The notes below the pieces were generated by a model that was not told the DNA's origin, ran no database searches, and was given only the letters and a program-made list of their open reading frames with translations. DNA of 64,000 bases from NCBI GenBank assembly GCA_046349315.1, contig JAXMCQ010000023.1:27997-91996 (forward strand). The letters are read 5' to 3'. Shown one piece after another: positions 58,467 through 64,000 of the stretch (within the stretch, counting starts at the first letter, position 1; each line of letters starts with the position of its first letter). This DNA is from JAEUMG01 sp046349315 (lineage in GTDB: Bacteria > Pseudomonadota > Alphaproteobacteria > Rhizobiales > Aestuariivirgaceae). A program made the position numbers and the translations under genes.

Positions 58467-61405
58467 GCGGCTTCCGGCTCGACAAGGGCGGTCTCATCGA
58501 TCGTGCCACCTCGCTCGACTTCACCTTTGACGGCAAGCATTTCACCGGCCATCCCGGCGATACGCTGGCTTCGGCGCTGATTGCGAACGACGTTCACCTC
58601 ATGGGCCGGTCGTTCAAGTATCACCGGCCGCGCGGCGTCATCTCGGCTGGTGCGGCTGAGCCCAACGCGCTCGTCGAACTGCGCGATGGCGGGCGCCGCG
58701 AAGCCAATACGCGTGCGACGATGATCGAGCTTTATGACGGACTCAAAGCCGTGAGCCAGAACCGCTGGCCGTCGCTTGAAGTCGATTTCGGCGCGGTCAA
58801 TGCGCTGGCGTCATCAATCTTCGTTGCCGGCTTCTACTACAAGACCTTCATGTGGCCGAAGAGCTTCTGGGAGAAGATCTACGAGCCGTTGATCCGCCGT
58901 GCCGCAGGCCTTGGCCGCGCCTCGAAGGAAGCCGATCCCGACAAGTATGAAAAGGCCTATGCGCATTGCGACGTGCTGGTCATCGGCGCGGGCCCCACGG
59001 GTCTCATGGCGGCGCTTGCCGCCGCGCGTTCGGGTGCGCGAGTGATCCTCGCCGATGAGAATGCAGCTTTAGGTGGATCGCTTCTCAATGAGCAGGAAGA
59101 GATCGACGGCAAATCCGGCGTCGACTGGGCCAAGGGTACAATCGCCGAACTTGCTTCGCTGCCGAACGTCACGCTCATGCCCCGCACCACAATCTTCGGC
59201 TGGTATGACGACAATATCTTCGGGGCTGTCGAGCGCGTGAACGATCATGTCGCCGTGCCGCCGGTGCATGAGCCGCGCCAGCGCTATTGGCGGTTCATCG
59301 CCAAGCGCGCGATCCTCGCCACCGGCGCCGAAGAGCGGCCGATCACCTTCGGCGGCAATGACTTGCCGGGCGTCATGACGGCCTCCGCCATGCGCACCTT
59401 CGCCAATCATTACGGCGTCGCCGCGGGTCGTTCGATTGCCGTCTTCACCAATAATGATTCCGGCTATCGCACGGCGCGCGATCTTGATCGGCTTGGCGTG
59501 CATGTCGAAGTGGTGATCGATTCGCGGAAAGATGCAAAGGCCGATGCCGGCAGCATCCCCGTGCTCAAAGGCGGGCTCGTCGTCAATGTGAAGGGCGGCA
59601 AGCGGGTTTCGGGCATCGAGCTTGCAGATCACACGACGATTACCTGCGATGCGCTCGCCATGTCGGGCGGCTGGAGCCCGATCGTCAATCTTGCCTGCCA
59701 CAAGGGCGCGAAGCCCAAATGGAACGAGACCATCGCGGCTTTCGTGCCACCCGATGTCGGCGCGGCTTTCACGGCGGCTGGGTCGGCGCGTGGGCTCATG
59801 AAGCTTTCCGAATGCCTCGCCGACGGCGCCAGGCAGGGCAGCGAGCAGGCAAGGGCCCTCGGTTTCGACTCGAATCGGATCGAAATTCCTCCGTGCAAGG
59901 ACGAAACCTATCGCATCACGCCGCTGTGGTGGGTGAAGCAGTCGACCGGCAAGGCCTTCATCGATTACCAGAACGACGTGACGGTCAAGGACCTGCCGCT
60001 TGCCGCGCATGAAGGCTATCGCGATGTCGAGCTTGCCAAGCGCTATACGACGACCGGCATGGCGACGGACCAGGGCAAGCTCGGCAATGTCAATGCCATC
60101 GCGGTGCTCGCCGAGGCGACCGGCCAGAGCATGGATCAGGTCGGCACCACGACGTTTAGGCCCTATTACACGCCCGTCTCGTTCGGCGCCTTGGCTGGCC
60201 CCTTCACCGGCCATCACTTCCAGCCCGTGCGCCGCACGCCCTTGCATGAATGGGCCGAAGAGCTCGGCGCGGTCTTCGTCGAGACGGGCTTGTGGATGCG
60301 CTCTTCGTGGTTCCCGCTGGCGCATGAGAAGGACTGGCTCGAAAGCGTCACACGCGAAGTGAAGGCAGTGCGCGAACGCGTCGGGCTGTGCGATGTCTCC
60401 ACACTCGGCAAGATCGACGTGCAGGGACCGGACGCGGGTGAGTTCCTCAACCGGCTCTATTGCAACACGTTTTCGACGCTTCAAGTCGGCAAGGCGCGCT
60501 ACGGCCTCATGCTGCGCGAAGACGGCATCGTCTTCGATGACGGCACGACATCGAGGCTTTCGGACAATCATTACTTCATGACGACGACGACGGCGAACGC
60601 GGCGCGCGTCATGTCGCATATGGAATTCTGCCACCAGGCATTGTGGCCCGAACTCGATGTCCAATATGTCTCGGTCACCGAACAATGGGCGCAAATGGCG
60701 GTCGCCGGCCCCAAGGCGCGGGCGACCTTGCAGAAGATCATCGATCACGTCGAACTCAGCGACACGACATTCCCCTATATGGCGGCAAAGGAAATCACGA
60801 TCCTCGGCGGTATCCCGGCGCGGCTTTTCCGCATCTCGTTCTCGGGCGAGCATGCCTATGAACTGTCGGTGCCGGCGGATTTCGGGAACATGGCGGCGCG
60901 CGCGATCATGCAGGCGGGTGCCGAATTCGGCATCGTGCCCTATGGCGTCGAGGCGCTCTCCGTCATGCGCATCGAGAAGGGCCATGTGGCGGGCGGCGAA
61001 CTCAACGGCACGACGACGGCCGGCGATCTGGGCTTAAGCAAAATGATGTCGACGAAGAAGGATTATATCGGGCGCATGATGGCGGGGCGCGAGGGCCTCA
61101 TCGATCCCGATCGCGAACATGTGGTCGGCATCAGGCCGGTCAATCCGGGCGATCGCATTCGCGCCGGCTCGCATCTCCTCAAGCGCAATGATGCGCCGTC
61201 GATGACCAACGACCAGGGCTACATCACGGGCGTCGCCTTCTCGCCGATGCTGAACCTGTGGATCGGCTTGGCGCTGCTCAAGAACGGGCGCAATCGCCAT
61301 GCCGAGATCGTCAAGGTCTTCGACGGGTTACGCAACATCCACATGTATGCCGAGATCTGCGAGCCAATGCAGTACGATCCCGAGAACAGGAAGCTCCATG
61401 CTTAA
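58463..61405 (+). CDS. mgdC: N-methylglutamate dehydrogenase subunit C (sarcosine oxidase alpha-like)
   Basis: A 980-residue SoxA-type subunit. An N-terminal ferredoxin-like segment (FTFDGKHFTGHPGDTLASAL, MGRSFKYHRPRGVISAGAAE) is followed by an NAD-binding domain (CDVLVIGAGPTGLMAALAAA, ~170 on) and a C-terminal GcvT/aminomethyltransferase-like half (~600-980; DVSTLGKIDVQGPDAGEFLN, FRISFSGEHAYELSVPADFG). The last part would load the released one-carbon unit onto tetrahydrofolate. Start at 58463 follows coupling to mgdB; eight bases overlap mgdD. Confidence 0.95.
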   Translation: MSGFRLDKGGLIDRATSLDFTFDGKHFTGHPGDTLASALIANDVHLMGRSFKYHRPRGVISAGAAEPNALVELRDGGRREANTRATMIELYDGLKAVSQNRWPSLEVDFGAVNALASSIFVAGFYYKTFMWPKSFWEKIYEPLIRRAAGLGRASKEADPDKYEKAYAHCDVLVIGAGPTGLMAALAAARSGARVILADENAALGGSLLNEQEEIDGKSGVDWAKGTIAELASLPNVTLMPRTTIFGWYDDNIFGAVERVNDHVAVPPVHEPRQRYWRFIAKRAILATGAEERPITFGGNDLPGVMTASAMRTFANHYGVAAGRSIAVFTNNDSGYRTARDLDRLGVHVEVVIDSRKDAKADAGSIPVLKGGLVVNVKGGKRVSGIELADHTTITCDALAMSGGWSPIVNLACHKGAKPKWNETIAAFVPPDVGAAFTAAGSARGLMKLSECLADGARQGSEQARALGFDSNRIEIPPCKDETYRITPLWWVKQSTGKAFIDYQNDVTVKDLPLAAHEGYRDVELAKRYTTTGMATDQGKLGNVNAIAVLAEATGQSMDQVGTTTFRPYYTPVSFGALAGPFTGHHFQPVRRTPLHEWAEELGAVFVETGLWMRSSWFPLAHEKDWLESVTREVKAVRERVGLCDVSTLGKIDVQGPDAGEFLNRLYCNTFSTLQVGKARYGLMLREDGIVFDDGTTSRLSDNHYFMTTTTANAARVMSHMEFCHQALWPELDVQYVSVTEQWAQMAVAGPKARATLQKIIDHVELSDTTFPYMAAKEITILGGIPARLFRISFSGEHAYELSVPADFGNMAARAIMQAGAEFGIVPYGVEALSVMRIEKGHVAGGELNGTTTAGDLGLSKMMSTKKDYIGRMMAGREGLIDPDREHVVGIRPVNPGDRIRAGSHLLKRNDAPSMTNDQGYITGVAFSPMLNLWIGLALLKNGRNRHAEIVKVFDGLRNIHMYAEICEPMQYDPENRKLHA

Positions 61406-61997
61406 GCTCGTCGAGCGCGCATCGCCGCTTGCGCATGTGTTGCGGCAGGGCCGCTTCGGCGCCGATCGCGGCGCGCCTGGCGTCGTTCTTTCGATCCGCC
61501 ATCCGGCGTCGATCGTCACCATCATCGCACGGAAAGACAAGGCCGAAGCCGCCTCCAAGGCCATTGCGGCGCGCTTCGGCGCAGGACTTCCCGCCCCCGG
61601 AAAATCGAGCACAGGGGAAGGCGTCTCGTTCCATTGGTGCGGCGCCGATCAATGGTACGCGATCGCCGACGGCTTCGGCGAAGGCGAACTCTATCGCGCA
61701 TTGAAGGAAACGCTCGCCGGACTCGCCTCCGTCTCGGAGCAGAGCCATGGACGGGTGATCATCCGAGTTGCAGGCGCCAAGGCGCGTGCCGTACTCGCCA
61801 AGGGAACGCCGGTCGATCTCCATCACAGCGTGTTTGCGATCGGCGATTCTGCCGTGACGCAAATGGCGCATGTCGGTGTGCATCTCGTGCGATCGGGCGA
61901 AGACTCGTTCGAGCTTTCGGTGTTCCGCGGCTTCTCGGCCAATTTCTGGGACTGGCTCACCACCATGTCGGAAGAGTTCGGTTATCAGGTCGGCTAA
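61398..61997 (+). CDS. mgdD: N-methylglutamate dehydrogenase subunit D (sarcosine oxidase gamma-like)
   Basis: A 199-residue SoxG-type subunit. The family pattern includes LSIRHPASIVTIIARKDKAE, HWCGADQWYAIADGFGEGEL and DSFELSVFRGFSANFWDWL. It completes the heterotetramer. Its ATG overlaps mgdC by eight bases. The final ~40 bases are partly duplicated at 63374-63413, beyond the next gene. No folate-linked genes (such as folD or purU) follow, so one-carbon oxidation must be encoded elsewhere. Confidence 0.93.
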   Translation: MLKLVERASPLAHVLRQGRFGADRGAPGVVLSIRHPASIVTIIARKDKAEAASKAIAARFGAGLPAPGKSSTGEGVSFHWCGADQWYAIADGFGEGELYRALKETLAGLASVSEQSHGRVIIRVAGAKARAVLAKGTPVDLHHSVFAIGDSAVTQMAHVGVHLVRSGEDSFELSVFRGFSANFWDWLTTMSEEFGYQVG

Positions 61998-62019
61998 ACA
62001 CCTTGCTCGGGTCTGGCCC
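61956..62019 (+). repeat. Direct repeat copy 1: mgdD 3' end
   Basis: The end of mgdD and its flank read CTCACCACC, then GTCGGAAGAGTTCGG, TATCAGGT and, after the stop, GGGTCTGGCCC. The same order with few changes is found at 63374-63433. The two copies enclose the lysozyme gene. Confidence 0.75.
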
Positions 62020-62140
62020 GGTGGTGTCCGGGGAAGACCTATTTGGCAAATCTGGGTTGACGGCAATTGATTCTGCGATAGTGTGCCCAAGGTAGCTTAC
62101 TTTAAGTAATGTGACGGCGGACACTTTCCGGGAGGCAAGC

Positions 62141-63319
62141 ATGGCCGATCGCACCCAACTTTTTCGCTCAAAAGCACCGTGGATCATGAAGGGCTTGATG
62201 CGTGAGTTCGGCCTCACCATCAATCAGGCAGCGGGCATCCTTGGCAATATTGGCCATGAGTGTAACGGCTTCCACCAGATGCAAGAGGGCGCCCCGATCG
62301 GCGGCGGCCGTGGAGGCTATGGCTGGTGCCAGTGGACGGGGCCGCGGCGGATCAAATATGAAAACTATGCAAGGCAGCGTGGCCTCAGTGTCGACAGTGA
62401 CAAGGCCAATTTCGGTTATCTGGTGTGGGAGCTCCAGAATGACGAGCGCGGAGGCATAACCGCGGTGAAGCAGACCGACAATCTCAAGCAGGCGGTTCGC
62501 CTATTCGAACGTAATTTCGAGCGCGCAAATCCGAAATACAAGCACTATGAAAGCAGGGATGCTTGGGCGACAGTCGCGGTCGAGGCATATCAGGGTCATT
62601 CATTCGAGCTGGCCGAGACGGTGTATGAAGATGCCGGCGACTTCGCTTTCGAAAATCCTGAGGAGGCCGCAGCCGAGCCAAATGTTGCGGCTGCGGCAAG
62701 CGAGGCAGCCGTGGCGCTGGCCAGCGCGGCCGCCGGCGCCAACTTCGCGCGCAAACTGGTCGACAAGGCGAACGCCGAACTTAGCCAGTATTCGGGTCTT
62801 CTCGAACATCAATCGCCGCTCAAGGAGCGTATTGGAATCTATTGGGCGTTTCTCAATCGTCCCGATCTTGATGGCTCCGACCATTCGGTACCGTGGTCGG
62901 CGGCGTTCATCTCCTACATGATCCATCTTGCTGGCGCGGGAACTCAGTTTCCCTATAGCACGCAGCATTCACAGTATTTCTACCGCACAATCAATGACCG
63001 GCTGATCAACAAGAAATCGTCATTCTGGGGATATCCGGTTGGCGAGTTGGAGATTGCTCCGGGAGACGTCTTGGGGATGAACCGGGCTAGCGCACCCCAG
63101 ATTGAATATGACTGGGCGTCGCATCACAGCGACTATAAAAGCCATTCGGATATTGTGGTGTCGGTCGATGGCAATGGGGTGCACACGATCGGCGGAAATG
63201 TTGGAACCGCACCGGGGCAGATCAACAACAAGACTTTCGTCTTCTCCAACGGGTCCCTTATCAACCGAGAAAGCCAAAATCAGCGAGCCTTCGTGGTGAT
63301 TAGGAGCTTCCTGCCTTAG
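62141..63319 (+). CDS. Phage-tail-lysozyme plus DUF2272 cell-wall hydrolase
   Basis: A 392-residue protein. The N-terminal ~130 residues look like a phage tail lysozyme domain (TINQAAGILGNIGHECNGFH, GGGRGGYGWCQWTGPRRIKY, with Glu in GHECNGF as the likely acid). An Ala-rich middle (~165-205) leads to a DUF2272 domain (SPLKERIGIYWAFLNRPDLD, VPWSAAFISYMIHLAGAG, VVSVDGNGVHTIGGNVG). No signal peptide is seen. The ATG follows GGAGG. It is plus-strand, downstream of mgdD, but functionally unrelated, and lies between two copies of the mgdD end, suggesting acquisition. Confidence 0.85.
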   Translation: MADRTQLFRSKAPWIMKGLMREFGLTINQAAGILGNIGHECNGFHQMQEGAPIGGGRGGYGWCQWTGPRRIKYENYARQRGLSVDSDKANFGYLVWELQNDERGGITAVKQTDNLKQAVRLFERNFERANPKYKHYESRDAWATVAVEAYQGHSFELAETVYEDAGDFAFENPEEAAAEPNVAAAASEAAVALASAAAGANFARKLVDKANAELSQYSGLLEHQSPLKERIGIYWAFLNRPDLDGSDHSVPWSAAFISYMIHLAGAGTQFPYSTQHSQYFYRTINDRLINKKSSFWGYPVGELEIAPGDVLGMNRASAPQIEYDWASHHSDYKSHSDIVVSVDGNGVHTIGGNVGTAPGQINNKTFVFSNGSLINRESQNQRAFVVIRSFLP

Positions 63320-63373
63320 GCCTCGCGAATAACGGCTCCCTCTGCTTCTGTCGGTACAGTCGCGAGAGCACAG

Positions 63374-63433
63374 CTCACCACCGAGTCGGAAGAGTTCGGG
63401 TATCAGGTGAGCTGAGGTTCTGGGTCTCGCCCT
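63374..63433 (+). repeat. Direct repeat copy 2: degenerate mgdD 3' end
   Basis: CTCACCACC-GA-GTCGGAAGAGTTCGG-G-TATCAGGT followed by GCTGA and GGGTCTCGCCC repeats the mgdD terminus, including a shifted stop codon (TGA). It is not part of any complete gene. The 63320-63494 gap otherwise shows nothing recognisable. Confidence 0.75.
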
Positions 63434-63494
63434 AGAGGTTCAGTCCTCTCAATTAATGCTTGACGAAGTTCGTTTTACGTTCTATTGAGCGGGA

Positions 63495-64000
63495 ATGAAC
63501 TGGGAATTGGCCATCGAAAGCAAGCGCGTGCCACTGTTGGCGGTGGTATTGGCGCTTTTTGCCAAAATCGGGCTTAGCGAAGGCGTTTCGATCGAGAGGA
63601 TCTCGAAGCCGCTGCACCGTTCCGTGCTCCAGATATTGCGGTCGGCGGAATCAGCCGTCAGACGGCTCATTGTCGCCGCGGCGCGCGACATCGTGCTCGA
63701 GCATAAGCCCCGGCGTCCGGCAGCGCCAAGGAAGCCCAAGACCCCTCGTGAAAATAACGCCGAAGCCAAGCCTAAACGCAAGCGCCGGCCCTTGTTCAAC
63801 CTCTTCGATGCGCTCAGGCGCCAGGGCCGCCGGTTCAAGAAGAAGCTCCGTGGCCCTGAGCCGCGCATCCGCGTTCTCGGTGATCCTCTGTCTCCCTGGG
63901 ATCGGATGATGCGCGAATTCGGTCGGCCGCAAGCTCCGCCGCCGCCGGCGCCGATTGTCGAAGAGAAGGTCGATGACGGCATGGTTAGTGCCAGGCACCT
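63495..64000 (+). CDS. Hypothetical basic protein, partial at window end
   Basis: An open frame from ATG 63495 runs off the window end (168 full codons). It starts MNWELAIESKRVPLLAVVLA, has a helical region rich in Ile/Leu (SVLQILRSAESAVRRLIVAA), then a strongly basic, Pro/Lys/Arg-rich middle (KPRRPAAPRKPKTP, KPKRKRRPLFN) and PPPPAPIVEEK. No domain is recognised. The composition suggests a DNA-, RNA- or surface-associated protein; it might also be membrane-linked through the N-terminus. Confidence is limited by the missing end. Confidence 0.55.
   Translation, partial: MNWELAIESKRVPLLAVVLALFAKIGLSEGVSIERISKPLHRSVLQILRSAESAVRRLIVAAARDIVLEHKPRRPAAPRKPKTPRENNAEAKPKRKRRPLFNLFDALRRQGRRFKKKLRGPEPRIRVLGDPLSPWDRMMREFGRPQAPPPPAPIVEEKVDDGMVSARH

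Noticed and set aside
59069..60985. A 638-codon open frame on the minus strand inside mgdC
   Set aside because: It lies wholly antisense to a gene with clear SoxA homology. Its translation is rich in Arg/His/Asp with no recognisable domain, as expected of GC-rich antisense frames.

Overview
The window is GC-rich, gene-dense chromosomal DNA that reads as an alphaproteobacterium, most likely Hyphomicrobiales (Rhizobiales). Pointers are a DUF2794 protein, a fused cysNC, an rlpA/MltB/Tat-type L,D-transpeptidase cell-wall set, a CadC-type winged-helix/TPR regulator, and dispersed palindromes of the TCCCGGCTTTCGCCGGGA and 'CATCCTGAGG...CTCGAAGGATG' types. No rRNA, tRNA, CRISPR array or insertion sequence was found. 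The genus cannot be fixed from the sequence alone.

Layout. 0-2.7 kb: the end of rlpA, a small secreted protein, a winged-helix/TPR regulator and a repeat-rich gap. 2.7-16.2 kb: an amide/polyamine catabolic island with two paralogous amidases, a NylB-like serine hydrolase, an isochorismatase-fold hydrolase, a potABCD polyamine importer, a DHRS6-like dehydrogenase, N-carbamoylputrescine amidase, a cysteinyl-FMN amine dehydrogenase and acetylpolyamine amidohydrolase. 16.3-23.5 kb: divergent histidine-utilisation genes (hutHF against hutICU plus a flavin reductase) around a HutC-like operator. 23.5-29.2 kb: sugar kinase, LysE exporter, 3-hydroxybutyryl-CoA dehydrogenase, etfBA, rhomboid protease and cobalamin adenosyltransferase. 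29.4-39.5 kb: ybbAP-tesA, thpR, a BI-1 protein, asnB, DUF2794 and htpG. 39.5-43.6 kb: a secreted protein, an L,D-transpeptidase pseudogene, an SDR, a lytic transglycosylase and an intact L,D-transpeptidase. 43.6-48.1 kb: cysD-cysNC with an overlapping PLP decarboxylase. 48.2-62 kb: a regulator, macro-domain and DUF1989 genes, a rearrangement scar, then the complete N-methylglutamate pathway for methylamine (mgsABC, gmaS, mgdABCD) with OsmC and LysE genes inserted. 62-64 kb: a phage-lysozyme/DUF2272 gene flanked by a duplicated piece of mgdD, and a partial basic protein.

How it fits together. Most metabolic genes release nitrogen, formyl or one-carbon units and glutamate from amines and amides: polyamines are imported and deacylated or decarbamoylated, an ETF-type amine dehydrogenase may oxidise the amine (etfBA lies about 11 kb away), histidine is degraded to formylglutamate, and methylamine is converted through gamma-glutamylmethylamide and N-methylglutamate to glutamate plus a folate-bound one-carbon unit. 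The most unusual items are a helix-turn-helix-like domain fused to CysD, an amine dehydrogenase whose substrate-pocket residues look like those of histamine dehydrogenase and which sits directly behind hut genes, palindromic repeats in every wide gap of the methylamine operon, and a lysozyme cassette bounded by copies of the mgdD 3' end.
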